Both the position numbers and the translations under genes were made by a program. From Enterobacter ludwigii (GTDB taxonomy: Bacteria; Pseudomonadota; Gammaproteobacteria; Enterobacterales; Enterobacteriaceae), in NCBI GenBank assembly GCA_900068845.1, contig CEFQ01000010.1, positions 330,254-394,253 of the forward strand: a stretch of 64,000 nucleotides of DNA. Direction: 5' to 3'. Under the pieces are notes generated by a model, which worked only from the letters and a program-made list of their open reading frames with translations, searched no databases and was not told the origin of the DNA. This document shows, piece after piece, positions 50,950-60,463 of the stretch (positions are counted from its first letter, which is position 1; each line of letters begins with the position of its first letter).

Positions 50950-52047
50950 ATGATGAACACGAGCAAGATAATGAAAGGCGCAGCATTGCTGGCTGCGCTG
51001 GTGCTGGCCGGTTGTAGCACGAAAAAAGAGCCGCAGGCACCGGCGCGACAGCCCGCCGATGTGAAGAGCCAAATTCAACAGCTGTTGCCCAGCGACGTGA
51101 CGCAAAGATCGGCCTGGGCCGACGACATCTATACCGCGTTCCGCGTGCAGCAAATCGATGCCAGCGTCAGCAATATCTGTGCGGTGATTGCCGTTACCGA
51201 TCAGGAATCTAACTTCAGCGCCGATGCGGTGGTGCCGGGCTTACCGAAAATTGCCTGGGGTGAAATTGATCGCCGCGCCGCCAAAGTCCACGTTCCGGCG
51301 TTTCTGGTGCGCACCGCGCTGCTGATCAAATCACCGAACGGTGAGAGCTATGCGTCGCGTCTGGATAAAGTGCGCAGCGAAAAAGAGCTGAGCGCCATCT
51401 TTGATGATTTCATTGATATGGTGCCGATGGGGCAGAAGCTGTTTGGTAACCTCAACCCAATTCACACCGGCGGGCCGATGCAGGTCAGCATTGAGTTTGC
51501 TGAAGCGCACGCCAAAGGTTATCCGTATGCGGTTGACGGCTCGATTCGCCGTGAAGTCTTTACCCGACGCGGTGGCATCTACTTCGGCACGCTGCATTTG
51601 CTCGGCTATCCCGCCGATTACAGCCAGCCGCTGTACCGTTTCGCCGACTTCAACGCCGGTTGGTATGCCAGCCGTAACGCCGCATTCCAGGCGGCCATTG
51701 CCCGAGCCAGCGGCATCAAGCTGGCACTTGATGGCGACCTGATCGTCTATGGAAGCGAGCAGGCCGGTTCCACTGAACTGGCGGTACGCAGCCTGAGCAA
51801 GCAGTTGGACATGAGCAATCGTGAAATCCGCCGCGATCTGGAGAAGGGTGACACAGCCGACTTCGCCAGCAGCACACTGTGGAAACAGACCTTTATTCTC
51901 GCCGATAAGATGGCCGGTAAACGTCTGCCACGAGAAATGCTGCCGGGTATCAAATTGGAAAGCCCGAAAATTACCCGCAATCTCACCACCGCGTGGTTTG
52001 CTCAGCGCGTAAATGGCCGCTATCAACAGTGCTTGACACGCCGTTGA
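50950..52047 (+). CDS. DUF1615 domain lipoprotein
   Basis: 365 residues. Signal peptide with lipobox 'LVLAGC' (lipidated Cys at 22) followed by Ser-Thr, so sorting to the outer membrane is likely. The rest matches the DUF1615 family by its 'CAVIAVTDQESNF' and 'NPIHTGGPMQVSIEFAEAHA' segments. The 'DQESNF' stretch recalls the catalytic Glu of lytic transglycosylases ('ESNF'), but that relation is only suggestive. The GGGATT site precedes ATGATG. It is placed between moaE and ybhL, where E. coli has no such gene. Function unknown. Confidence 0.85.
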   Translation: MMNTSKIMKGAALLAALVLAGCSTKKEPQAPARQPADVKSQIQQLLPSDVTQRSAWADDIYTAFRVQQIDASVSNICAVIAVTDQESNFSADAVVPGLPKIAWGEIDRRAAKVHVPAFLVRTALLIKSPNGESYASRLDKVRSEKELSAIFDDFIDMVPMGQKLFGNLNPIHTGGPMQVSIEFAEAHAKGYPYAVDGSIRREVFTRRGGIYFGTLHLLGYPADYSQPLYRFADFNAGWYASRNAAFQAAIARASGIKLALDGDLIVYGSEQAGSTELAVRSLSKQLDMSNREIRRDLEKGDTADFASSTLWKQTFILADKMAGKRLPREMLPGIKLESPKITRNLTTAWFAQRVNGRYQQCLTRR

Positions 52048-52106
52048 CGCAAACGGGTGTACACTCCACACTTACAGAGTTTGTCTAACATTTAATGAGG
52101 CGCTTC

Positions 52107-52814
52107 ATGGATCGATATCCACGTAATGATTCAATCGTGCAACAGGCATCCACCTCGCTGCAGACTTACATGGCACAGGTGTATGGCTGGATGACCTGCG
52201 GCTTGCTGCTCACCGCGTTTGTATCGTGGTTTGCTGCCCGCACACCTGCAGTAATGGAACTGGTATTTGCGAATCGCATCACTTTCTTCGGTTTGATCAT
52301 CGCACAGCTGGCGCTGGTGTTTGTACTGTCTGGCATGGTGCAACGTATGAGCGGCGCGGTGGCGACCGCACTGTTTATGCTCTATTCGGCGCTAACCGGC
52401 TTAACCATGGCGAGTATTTTCCTCGTCTACACCTATTCATCCATTGCCAGCACTTTCTTTGTAACGGCCGGGATGTTCGGGGCGATGAGCTTCTACGGTT
52501 ACACCACTAAGCGCGATCTGAGCCGCTTTGGCAGCCTGCTGTTTATGGCGCTGATTGGTATTCTGCTGGCGTCACTGGTGAACTTCTGGCTGAAAAGCCC
52601 GGCGTTAATGTGGGCGATTACCTACATTGGCGTGGTGGTGTTTGTCGGCTTAACCGCCTATGACACGCAAAAGCTGAAAGCGATTGGTGAAAACATCAAT
52701 GTGAACGACAAAGAGAACCTGCGCCGCACCTCAATCATGGGCGCGCTGACGCTGTATCTCGACTTCATCAACCTGTTCCTGATGCTGCTGCGTATTTTCG
52801 GCAACCGCCGTTAA
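52107..52814 (+). CDS. ybhL: Bax1-I family inner-membrane protein YbhL
   Basis: Seven-helix membrane protein of the BI-1/YccA family, 235 residues. 'MLYSALTGLTMASIF' and the terminal 'FINLFLMLLRIFGNRR' match E. coli YbhL. Start at 52107 (MDRYPRNDSIVQ) with TGAGG upstream; an in-frame ATG at 52095 adds four residues. A relative in Bacillus (YetJ) leaks Ca2+ in a pH-dependent way; the enterobacterial function is unproven. Confidence 0.92.
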   Translation: MDRYPRNDSIVQQASTSLQTYMAQVYGWMTCGLLLTAFVSWFAARTPAVMELVFANRITFFGLIIAQLALVFVLSGMVQRMSGAVATALFMLYSALTGLTMASIFLVYTYSSIASTFFVTAGMFGAMSFYGYTTKRDLSRFGSLLFMALIGILLASLVNFWLKSPALMWAITYIGVVVFVGLTAYDTQKLKAIGENINVNDKENLRRTSIMGALTLYLDFINLFLMLLRIFGNRR

Positions 52815-52829
52815 ATCTCGCATATTTTC

Positions 52830-52946
52830 GTAGGGTCGCCATTCATTGCGACCGTCATCCAGGTGCGCATAAATGCGCACCCTACGAATGCGGTGTTGTA
52901 GGGTCGCCATTCATGGCGACCAGGTCGGCATCAATGCCGACCCTAC
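52830..52946. repeat. Array of four family B REP units with three different stems
   Basis: Units: 52830-52853 (+, TCGCC arm), 52862-52885 (-, TGCGC arm), 52898-52921 (+, TCGCC arm), 52923-52946 (-, TCGGC arm). Each begins with GTAGGG, has its own self-complementary stem, and they form two pairs with heads outward. It lies between convergent ybhL and ybhN. Confidence 0.9.
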
Positions 52947-52954
52947 GAAGATCT

Positions 52955-53929
52955 CTAGCGCGAAACTGATTTCTCCATCTTCTGTTCATTCTTCTGCCGC
53001 AAATGTTTTGCGCGACTTTCCAGCCACAAATACAGCACCAGCGCCACCAACAGCGGCAGAATAAAGTAGAGCACACGATAAGCCAGTAGCGCCGCGATGA
53101 TGGTGCCGTGTGACGCATGCTGCCCGCTTAACAGCGCCAAAAATACCGCTTCAAGAACGCCAATCCCAGCCGGAATATGAATAATCACCCCAGCAATACT
53201 GCTGATTAACAGCACGCCCAGCACGATGGGATAATCCACTTGCCGCGCCAGTAGCAGCCAGATAATCATCCCCATCACCATCCAGTTGGCGCAGGACACC
53301 GCAAACTGGAACAATGCCATGCGCAGCGAAGGCAACTGCAGATGTTGGCCTTTCACCGTCCAGCGACGTTTCTTTGAGAACGCACAGGCCCACAAGTAAA
53401 TTGCGACGACCACTAATAGCGCGGCACCGATGATGCGCAACGTGGTTTCACCAATAAACCAACCGGACGGGATCGGCACCATGCCCGCTGCAAACACGAC
53501 GCCCGCCAGCAAAATGTAGCCAAGCCAGTTGGTGGCGATACTCAGCGAGAAAATGCGCGTAATGGTGTTACCCGGCAAACCGAGTCGTGAGTAGAGCCGA
53601 TAGCGCATCGCCACACCGCCAACCCAGGTACTGAGCGTCAGGTTAAAGGCATAACAGATAAACGACACCAGCATCACCTGACGCTTCGCCAACTTATGAC
53701 CGCAGTAAGCGCGCCCGATCAGATCGTACAGGCCATAGGTGAGATAACTCACCACCACCAGGGCGGCGGCGCTCAACACCACATAGCGGTTATAGCCGAC
53801 GATGACGGTATAGACATCTTCCCAGTTCACCTTGCGCGCATACACCACCAGCAGCACAATCACCGCAATAAAAAACAGCCAGGTAAGGATTTTCTTCGTC
53901 AGTTGCCAGCGCGGATTCTTTTTCGTCAT
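52955..53929 (-). CDS. ybhN: Inner-membrane protein YbhN (UPF0104/LPG-synthase-TM family)
   Basis: 324 residues with about eight hydrophobic helices. 'LTYGLYDLIGRAYCGHKL' and 'GIGVLEAVFLALL' are typical of the lysylphosphatidylglycerol-synthase membrane domain family, which includes lipid flippases. It follows clsB with a four-base overlap, suggesting a role in phospholipid handling; function not proven. Confidence 0.9.
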   Translation of the reverse strand: MTKKNPRWQLTKKILTWLFFIAVIVLLVVYARKVNWEDVYTVIVGYNRYVVLSAAALVVVSYLTYGLYDLIGRAYCGHKLAKRQVMLVSFICYAFNLTLSTWVGGVAMRYRLYSRLGLPGNTITRIFSLSIATNWLGYILLAGVVFAAGMVPIPSGWFIGETTLRIIGAALLVVVAIYLWACAFSKKRRWTVKGQHLQLPSLRMALFQFAVSCANWMVMGMIIWLLLARQVDYPIVLGVLLISSIAGVIIHIPAGIGVLEAVFLALLSGQHASHGTIIAALLAYRVLYFILPLLVALVLYLWLESRAKHLRQKNEQKMEKSVSR

Positions 53930-55173
53930 GAGGGTTTTGCTCCTGAGTTATCGGCTTCAACCCGATCCTGGGTTTCCATTTCGGGTTGTACCGGTGGAGC
54001 GACCTGTGACAAACGCGGCGTATGCGCAGGCAACCAGCCAGCGATGGCCGGGAAATGGCGTAAAAAGTGGAACACAATCACGCCTTTGGTCAGCTGCCAC
54101 CAGTTGCGCGGCGGCAGTTTGTCATCGTCCACGCGTACGCAGTCCTGCTGAATCAGCAATTCCAGATTGTCACGCAGCGTCTGGTTGAAGGCGCGATCGT
54201 GCACCATCAAATTGGCTTCCAGATTGAGCGACAAACTCAGCGGATCGAGGTTACTGGAGCCGACGGTAGACCACTGCTGATCCTGTACCGCAATTTTGCC
54301 GTGCAGCGGGCGGCGACAGTATTCATACACTTCTACGCCGCCATCGACCAGATAGTTGTACAACAACTCGGCCCCGACTTTCACAATCGGCATATCGGGT
54401 TCGCCTTGCACAATTAGCCTCACACGTACGCCGCGCTGTGCCGCGCTGCGCATCTCACGCAGCAGGCGATAGCCAGGGAAGAAGTAGGCATTCGCGATGA
54501 TCACGTCCTTCTGTGCCTTGCGCAGCATGGCGAGATAATGCTGCTCAATGTCATCGCGGTGTTCGTCGTTATCGCGGTAGACAAACAGCACCTGCGCTTC
54601 GCCGGGCATCGCATTCACCGCCGGACGATGGGAACGCGCGCCCCACCAGCGCCGGGTGTGCTGTTCGCTGCCCATTTGTTGCTGCACATATTGGGTAATA
54701 TCCAGCACCACCGGACCTTTCACCTCCACCGCATAATCCTGTTTGGCTTGCGCACCGAAATCGATGTTGTGTTCGGCAGAGAAATTAATGCCGCCGACAA
54801 AGGCGATCGCGTCATCGATCACCACAATTTTGCGGTGCAGACGACGAAACACGTTGGTACGCATGCCGAGTACCAGCGGACGCGGATCGTAATAGATAAA
54901 ACGCACGCCAGCGGCCGTCAGGCTATCAACAAACCGATCGGACAGATCTGGCGAGCCGTAGCCATCCACCATCACTTCGACTTTCACGCCGCGCTGCGCC
55001 GCCTGCAACAGTGCTTCGTGCAGGTCTGTGCCCACTTCATCTTCAAACAGAATGAAGGTTTCCAGCAGCAGCGTGCGCTCGGCGCGTTGGATCGCGCCCA
55101 ATACGCGCGGGAAAAATTGGTCCCCATTTTCTAACAGACGGAGCTGGTTACCGTCGCGCCAATTGAAACTCAT
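53926..55173 (-). CDS. clsB: Cardiolipin synthase B
   Basis: Phospholipase-D superfamily enzyme, 415 residues. Two HKD motifs: '[18 protein letters not shown]' and '[18 protein letters not shown]'. ClsB makes cardiolipin and, with alcohols, phosphatidylglycerol. Middle gene of ybhP-clsB-ybhN with ATGA-type overlaps at both ends. Confidence 0.95.
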   Translation of the reverse strand: MSFNWRDGNQLRLLENGDQFFPRVLGAIQRAERTLLLETFILFEDEVGTDLHEALLQAAQRGVKVEVMVDGYGSPDLSDRFVDSLTAAGVRFIYYDPRPLVLGMRTNVFRRLHRKIVVIDDAIAFVGGINFSAEHNIDFGAQAKQDYAVEVKGPVVLDITQYVQQQMGSEQHTRRWWGARSHRPAVNAMPGEAQVLFVYRDNDEHRDDIEQHYLAMLRKAQKDVIIANAYFFPGYRLLREMRSAAQRGVRVRLIVQGEPDMPIVKVGAELLYNYLVDGGVEVYEYCRRPLHGKIAVQDQQWSTVGSSNLDPLSLSLNLEANLMVHDRAFNQTLRDNLELLIQQDCVRVDDDKLPPRNWWQLTKGVIVFHFLRHFPAIAGWLPAHTPRLSQVAPPVQPEMETQDRVEADNSGAKPS

Positions 55174-55931
55174 AGGAAAATCTCCACCGCTAACGGCGCA
55201 TGATCGGACAGGTGGGACCAGGGTTTAACCGGTAACGCCCAGGGTTTACTCACCGTGGCGTTGCGGATGTAGATACGATCGAGCCTCAGCAACGGGAAAC
55301 GCGCCGGGAAGGTGCGGGCAGGGCGACCGGTTTTGATACTGAATACTTCCTCTAAGCCGACCGCGCGTTTAAGAAAGCGATTGGCGCTAACCTGCCAGTC
55401 ATTGAAATCACCTGCCACGACCAATGGCGCATCGGGTGGCAGCGTATCAATGAAGTCGCACATCATCTTCATTTGCGCCTGGCGATGCTTCTCCTTCAGG
55501 CCGAGATGCACGCAAAACACATGCAGCGGCTCGGCCCGATCCGGCAGGCGGATCTTGCAGTGCAACATGCCGCGCTTTTCACTCCCGGCGACGGAAATAT
55601 CGCGGTTTTCATATTCAATGATGGGAAATCGTGACAATATCGCGTTCCCGTGATGTCCCTCAGGATAAACGGCGTTGCGGCCGTAGGCGAAATCGTCCCA
55701 CATGGTATCGGCCAGAAACTCGTAATGCGAGGTTTCCGGCCAGTTATCAACGTTTAGCGAATGGATAGCGTGGGTGCCCATCACCTCTTGCAGGAAGACA
55801 ATATCCGCTGAGGTTGCGCGGACAGCGTCACGCAATTCCGGCAGGATAAAGCGACGATTGAAGCTGGTGAACCCCTTGTGGGTATTGATCGTCAGGACTT
55901 TAAATGAAAATCCTTGCTTATTTTGTGGCAT
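55170..55931 (-). CDS. ybhP: YbhP, endonuclease/exonuclease/phosphatase family protein
   Basis: 253 residues as in E. coli. 'LTINTHKGF', 'FLQEVMGTH' (metal-binding Glu), 'VVAGDFNDW' and '[11 protein letters not shown]' (catalytic Asp-His) are the EEP-fold motifs. It is translationally coupled to clsB, so a lipid or phosphodiester substrate is plausible; not demonstrated. Confidence 0.92.
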   Translation of the reverse strand: MPQNKQGFSFKVLTINTHKGFTSFNRRFILPELRDAVRATSADIVFLQEVMGTHAIHSLNVDNWPETSHYEFLADTMWDDFAYGRNAVYPEGHHGNAILSRFPIIEYENRDISVAGSEKRGMLHCKIRLPDRAEPLHVFCVHLGLKEKHRQAQMKMMCDFIDTLPPDAPLVVAGDFNDWQVSANRFLKRAVGLEEVFSIKTGRPARTFPARFPLLRLDRIYIRNATVSKPWALPVKPWSHLSDHAPLAVEIFL

Positions 55932-56108
55932 ACTGCGACGCGCTCCTTTTCATCATCAACAGCACAAAGTGTAGTCTTTGTCACAAATGAGTGGTGTTAA
56001 GGGCAGAAAATTAGGGCGTAATCCGAAATTTGCTTTACATTGAGGACGTTCGTCTGGCCTCCAGCCAGATACACTTGGGCGACCTATTGGGTCTGCCAGG
56101 AGAAGAGA

Positions 56109-56501
56109 ATGAAATGGTCTAATCGTGTTCAGATTGTTACCGGACAAACCTGTTTGCACATTGCAATGCACCTGCTGGTGGTTGCTGCGCTGGTTTGGGG
56201 CTGGAAACATAGGGCGCTGGTTGAAGTGAGCAGTACCCTGGTGGCAGCTTATGCGGTGGTATTTATTACCATGCTGGTCATGCAGCGTAGTGCCCGTTTA
56301 CGTAGAATGGGTGATTCCCTCGAAGAGGTGACCACCACTTACTACTTTGGTGCAGCAATGTTAACGCTGTTCCTGATCTCCCGCTTTATCCACAATAATT
56401 TGCTGATTGGTATGCTCGGCGTGGTGATGTTGGTGGGGCCGGCGCTGGTTTCTCTGCTGGCGAAAGAACCGGTTCGCCGCATCGAGAAGAAGCGCAGTTG
56501 A
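56109..56501 (+). CDS. ybhQ: Inner-membrane protein YbhQ
   Basis: 130 residues with four hydrophobic segments. Start at 56109 (MKWSNRVQIVTGQ) after AGGAGAAGAGA. 'EEVTTTYYFGAAMLTLFLISR' and 'GPALVSLLAK' match E. coli YbhQ (136 residues). The frame upstream to 56040 is in the regulatory gap. Function unknown. Divergent from ybhP; a terminator follows. Confidence 0.88.
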   Translation: MKWSNRVQIVTGQTCLHIAMHLLVVAALVWGWKHRALVEVSSTLVAAYAVVFITMLVMQRSARLRRMGDSLEEVTTTYYFGAAMLTLFLISRFIHNNLLIGMLGVVMLVGPALVSLLAKEPVRRIEKKRS

Positions 56502-56534
56502 TCGATTGAGGACCGCAGCAATGCGGACTCAATA

Positions 56535-56563
56535 AAAAGGAGCCACATGCGGCTCCTTTTTTT
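56535..56563 (+). terminator. Intrinsic terminator of ybhQ
   Basis: AAGGAGCC / GGCTCCTT stem with a short loop and a seven-T run, about 35 bases after the stop. Confidence 0.92.
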
Positions 56564-56716
56564 ATGGATGCTGTAACGGCGGAAAGCTGCTAAACTCGCG
56601 CCCTTACGCATGGTAGTTTGTGCCCTTTTCACACGTGAGCCCCGCGCTTGCGTCATATCCCTCCTGAAAACTACACCGCTAACGGCGGTCAGGACGGTTC
56701 GGAGTAATACACCTGC

Positions 56717-58108
56717 ATGTCATTTGACTCTCTCGGCTTAAGTGCCGATATTTTGCGTGCGGTAGCAGAACAAGGCTACCAAGAGCCGACGCCAATTCAG
56801 CGTCAGGCCATTCCTGTAGTGCTGGCAGGTCGTGACCTGTTGGCGAGCGCCCAAACCGGCACGGGTAAAACCGCCGGCTTTACGCTGCCGTTGCTGCAGC
56901 GTCTCACGGCAAAACCGTCAGCGGCGCGTGGCCGCCGTCCGGTGCGTGCGTTGATCCTCACCCCGACCCGCGAACTGGCGGCTCAGGTTGGCGAGAACGT
57001 GCGTGAGTACAGCCAATATCTTGATATCCGTTCGCTGGTGGTATTCGGCGGCGTCAGCATTAACCCGCAGATGATGAAACTGCGCGGCGGCGTTGACGTG
57101 CTGGTGGCCACACCGGGCCGTCTGCTCGATCTGGCGCACCAGAACGCGGTTGATCTGTCACAGGTTGAAATCCTCGTGCTGGATGAAGCGGATCGTATGC
57201 TCGATATGGGCTTCATCCACGACATCCGTCGCGTGCTGGCGCGTCTGCCCGCTAAGCGTCAAAACCTGCTGTTCTCCGCGACCTTCTCCGACGAGATCAA
57301 AACACTGGCGGAAAAACTGCTCACCAACCCAGAACAGGTTGAAGTCGCGCGTCGTAATACCGCGTCTGAGCAAGTTTCACAGCAAGTACATTTCGTTGAT
57401 AAGAAGCGCAAGCGGGAACTGCTGTCGCTGATGATTGGTCGTGATAACTGGCAGCAAGTGCTGGTGTTCACCCGTACCAAACACGGTGCAAATCACCTGG
57501 CTGAACAGCTGAACAAAGACGGCATTACCGCCGCAGCGATTCACGGCAACAAGAGCCAGGGCGCACGTACCCGTGCATTGGCTGACTTCAAATCCGGCGG
57601 CATTCGCGTGTTGGTTGCCACCGACATCGCGGCGCGCGGTCTGGATATCGAAGAGCTGCCGCACGTGGTGAACTACGAGCTGCCAAACGTGGCGGAAGAT
57701 TACGTTCACCGCATCGGTCGTACCGGCCGTGCAGCGGCAACCGGCGTGGCACTGTCGCTGGTGTGCGTCGATGAACACAAACTGCTGCGTGATATCGAGC
57801 GTCTGCTGAAGCGTGAAATTCCGCGTATTGAGCTGCCTGGTTTCGAAGTCGATCCAAGCATCAAAGCGGAGCCAATCCAGAACGGTCGTCAGCAGCAGGG
57901 CGGTGGTCGCGGTCAGGGCCAGGGGCGTGGTCAAGGTCAGGGTCGTGGTCAGGGCGGCAATGTTTCGCGTCCGCACAGCGGCAATGCACCACGTCCGCAG
58001 GGAGAAGCGCGTTCAGCGCGTCGTCCAGCGCAGGGCGCCAGCCAGGCCGCGCCAGCAGCCAACAGCGGTCGTCGTCGTCCGGCACCGAAGAAAACCGGGA
58101 ACGCCTAA
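56717..58108 (+). CDS. rhlE: ATP-dependent RNA helicase RhlE
   Basis: DEAD-box helicase, 463 residues. Q motif '[10 protein letters not shown]', motif I 'AQTGTGKT', Ia 'PTRELAAQ', II 'LDEADRML', III 'SAT', V '[12 protein letters not shown]' and VI 'HRIGRTGRA' are intact. The C-terminal tail (about 385-463) is basic, with Gly-Gln-Arg repeats ('[14 protein letters not shown]') that bind RNA. It acts in ribosome assembly in E. coli. dusC follows after four bases. Confidence 0.95.
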   Translation: MSFDSLGLSADILRAVAEQGYQEPTPIQRQAIPVVLAGRDLLASAQTGTGKTAGFTLPLLQRLTAKPSAARGRRPVRALILTPTRELAAQVGENVREYSQYLDIRSLVVFGGVSINPQMMKLRGGVDVLVATPGRLLDLAHQNAVDLSQVEILVLDEADRMLDMGFIHDIRRVLARLPAKRQNLLFSATFSDEIKTLAEKLLTNPEQVEVARRNTASEQVSQQVHFVDKKRKRELLSLMIGRDNWQQVLVFTRTKHGANHLAEQLNKDGITAAAIHGNKSQGARTRALADFKSGGIRVLVATDIAARGLDIEELPHVVNYELPNVAEDYVHRIGRTGRAAATGVALSLVCVDEHKLLRDIERLLKREIPRIELPGFEVDPSIKAEPIQNGRQQQGGGRGQGQGRGQGQGRGQGGNVSRPHSGNAPRPQGEARSARRPAQGASQAAPAANSGRRRPAPKKTGNA

Positions 58109-58112
58109 CGTC

Positions 58113-59063
58113 ATGAGGGTTTTGCTGGCGCCAATGGAGGGCGTGCTCGATTCGCTGGTGCGTGAGCTGCTCTCCGGGGTAAATGATTATGACTTATGCG
58201 TGACCGAGTTTTTACGCGTGGTCGATCAGCTGCTGCCGGTAAAATCCTTCTATCGTTTGTGTCCTGAGCTGCATAACCACAGCCGCACGCCGTCAGGCAC
58301 GCGCGTTCGTATGCAGCTGCTCGGGCAATATCCCGAGTGGCTGGCAGAGAATGCCGCGCGCGCGGTGGAACTCGGTTCCTGGGGCGTTGATCTCAACTGC
58401 GGCTGTCCGTCGAAGTTAGTCAACGGCAGCGGCGGCGGTGCTACTTTGTTGAAAGATCCCGAACTGATCTACCGCGGCGCAAAAGCGATGCGTGAGGCGG
58501 TGCCGGATCATCTGCCGGTGACGGTAAAAGTGCGCCTTGGCTGGGATTCCGGCGATCGTCGCTTTGAAATCGCCGATGCAGTGCAGCAAGCCGGTGCCAG
58601 CGAGTTGGTCGTGCACGGTCGTACCAAAGAAGATGGCTATCGCGCCGAAAGTATTAACTGGCAGGCGATTGGCGAAATCCGCCAGCGTCTGCGTATTCCG
58701 GTGATCGCTAACGGTGAAATCTGGAACTGGCAGGACGCGCAGGATTGCATGCGTATTACCGGTTGCGATGCCGTGATGATTGGACGCGGTGCGCTTAACG
58801 TGCCAAATCTGGCGCGCGTGGTGAAGTACAATGAAGCGCCGATGGCATGGCCTGACGTGGTCGCTTTGCTTTTGAAATACACCCAGCTGGAGAAGCAGGG
58901 CGATACCGGCATGTATCACGTGGCACGCATCAAGCAGTGGCTTGGCTATCTGCGCAAGGCGTATCACGAAGCCGATGGCTTATTCAGTGAAGTCCGCACC
59001 CTCAAAGTCTCCGCCGAGATCGCCACAGCGATTGAGCGGCATGCATCGGTGATTGTTGTTTAA
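58113..59063 (+). CDS. dusC: tRNA-dihydrouridine(16) synthase DusC
   Basis: FMN-dependent reductase that makes dihydrouridine at tRNA position 16. 316 residues from the ATG at 58113 ([16 protein letters not shown]). The catalytic Cys is in '[16 protein letters not shown]' (C98); '[13 protein letters not shown]' contacts FMN. The frame is open back to 57813 inside rhlE because of low-complexity sequence there and is not used. Probably co-transcribed with rhlE. Confidence 0.95.
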   Translation: MRVLLAPMEGVLDSLVRELLSGVNDYDLCVTEFLRVVDQLLPVKSFYRLCPELHNHSRTPSGTRVRMQLLGQYPEWLAENAARAVELGSWGVDLNCGCPSKLVNGSGGGATLLKDPELIYRGAKAMREAVPDHLPVTVKVRLGWDSGDRRFEIADAVQQAGASELVVHGRTKEDGYRAESINWQAIGEIRQRLRIPVIANGEIWNWQDAQDCMRITGCDAVMIGRGALNVPNLARVVKYNEAPMAWPDVVALLLKYTQLEKQGDTGMYHVARIKQWLGYLRKAYHEADGLFSEVRTLKVSAEIATAIERHASVIVV

Positions 59064-59072
59064 CTCACATCA

Positions 59073-59132
59073 CGCACATGTCGTAGCGGCGCAATTTATT
59101 GCGCGATAAATCGCGCCGCTACGACATGTGCG
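59073..59132. repeat. 60-bp palindrome built on a family A REP pair
   Basis: Units 59083-59104 (+) and 59101-59122 (-) share a GCGC tail. The flanks CGCACATGTC and GACATGTGCG extend the dyad to 30-bp arms matching at 28 positions. It lies just after dusC. Confidence 0.85.
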
Positions 59133-59245
59133 TTCATTATTTCCTCAAGCTGGTTAAAACTTTATAACTAAAAAATCCGCGATCTATTAGCAGGCTAAGG
59201 TTATAGTGACGCCTCAATTCATCACCGTTCCCGACGCCATCTTCC

Positions 59246-60448
59246 ATGTCTGACGCCGCTGTACTGAGTAATGCTCAGTTAAATAAACGTATTCTCTCCG
59301 TGATTGTGTTTACCTTCTTTTGCTATCTTTCGGTGGGTTTGCCGCTCGCGGTGCTGCCGGGATTTGTGCATAACCAGCTTGGATTCAGCTCGTTTATCGC
59401 CGGATTGATCATCAGCCTGCAATACTTTGCCACGCTGTTAAGCCGCCCGCACTCCGGTCGTCTGGCAGATCGTTTGGGTCCAAAACGCGTGGTGATGATG
59501 GGATTGGTGTTCTGCGGCATGAGCGGCGTGTTATCGATAATCGCCGCGCTGTGCAGCAACGTGCCGCTGCTGAGCCTGGCGCTGCTGGCGACGGGGCGCT
59601 TGTTCCTCGGCGTGGGTGAAAGTTTCAGCAGCACCGGATCGACCTTGTGGGGCATGAACATTGTCGGTCCGCTACAAACCGCGCGCGTCATTTCGTGGAA
59701 CGGCGTGGCGACTTACTTCGCTATGGCGATTGGTGCGCCGCTTGGCGTGCTGCTTAATCAGTGGTTTGGCATCAGCGGCTTTGCTGGTTTGGTGGCGATC
59801 ATGGGCGTTGCCGGATTCTGGATGGCGAGCCGCAAAGCGGGCGTCAGCGTCACTGCGGGCGTGCGTATCCCGTTTCATCGCGTGGTCAGCCGCGTATGGA
59901 TGTTTGGCCTGGCGCTCGGTTTTGGCACCATCGGCTTTGGCGTGATCTCCACCTTTATTACCCTCTATTTTGCCAGCCGCGACTGGAGCGGGGCGGCGTT
60001 CGCGCTCACCTTATTCAGCCTCGGTTTCGTGATCGTGCGTCTCGGTTTTGGTCGCTACATCACCCGCTTTGGTGGCCTGAAAGTGGCGCTGGTGTCGTTC
60101 GTGCTGGAGTGTGCCGGATTACTGCTGATTTGGCAGGCCGATAGCGTGTGGTTGGTAGATTTAGGGGCATTCCTCACCGGCGGCGGTTTCTCGCTGGTGT
60201 TCCCGGCGTTGGGCGTGGAAGCGGTGAAACGCGTACAGCAGCAGGATCAGGGCTCGGCGCTGGGTACCTATTCAGCCTTTCTCGATTTAGGGCTGGGATT
60301 AACCGGTCCGGTGGCGGGGTTGCTGATTGGGCATTGGGGCATGCAGTCGGTCTATCTGGCGGCGGCGCTGATGGTGCTGGGCGCGTTTGCGCTCACGCTG
60401 CGTCTGCAACAGTTGCATGGTTATCAAACGGCCGCGCGAGCGCCTTAA
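59246..60448 (+). CDS. MFS transporter, YhhS/YfcJ family
   Basis: Major facilitator of 400 residues with 12 predicted helices. 'LPLAVLPGFVHNQLGFSSFIAGLIISLQYFATLLSRP' and 'GRLADRLGPKRVV' (loop 2-3 motif) match the YhhS/YfcJ arabinose-efflux-like family. Substrate unknown. There is no regulator beside it, and the position after dusC is not the place of yhhS or yfcJ in E. coli, so orthology is not assigned. Confidence 0.85.
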   Translation: MSDAAVLSNAQLNKRILSVIVFTFFCYLSVGLPLAVLPGFVHNQLGFSSFIAGLIISLQYFATLLSRPHSGRLADRLGPKRVVMMGLVFCGMSGVLSIIAALCSNVPLLSLALLATGRLFLGVGESFSSTGSTLWGMNIVGPLQTARVISWNGVATYFAMAIGAPLGVLLNQWFGISGFAGLVAIMGVAGFWMASRKAGVSVTAGVRIPFHRVVSRVWMFGLALGFGTIGFGVISTFITLYFASRDWSGAAFALTLFSLGFVIVRLGFGRYITRFGGLKVALVSFVLECAGLLLIWQADSVWLVDLGAFLTGGGFSLVFPALGVEAVKRVQQQDQGSALGTYSAFLDLGLGLTGPVAGLLIGHWGMQSVYLAAALMVLGAFALTLRLQQLHGYQTAARAP

Positions 60449-60463
60449 TATGTCGCCGATGCC

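Noticed and set aside
54538-55134. 198-codon frame antisense to clsB
   Set aside because: It is an exact shadow of the conserved clsB coding sequence with His/Arg-rich nonsense composition.
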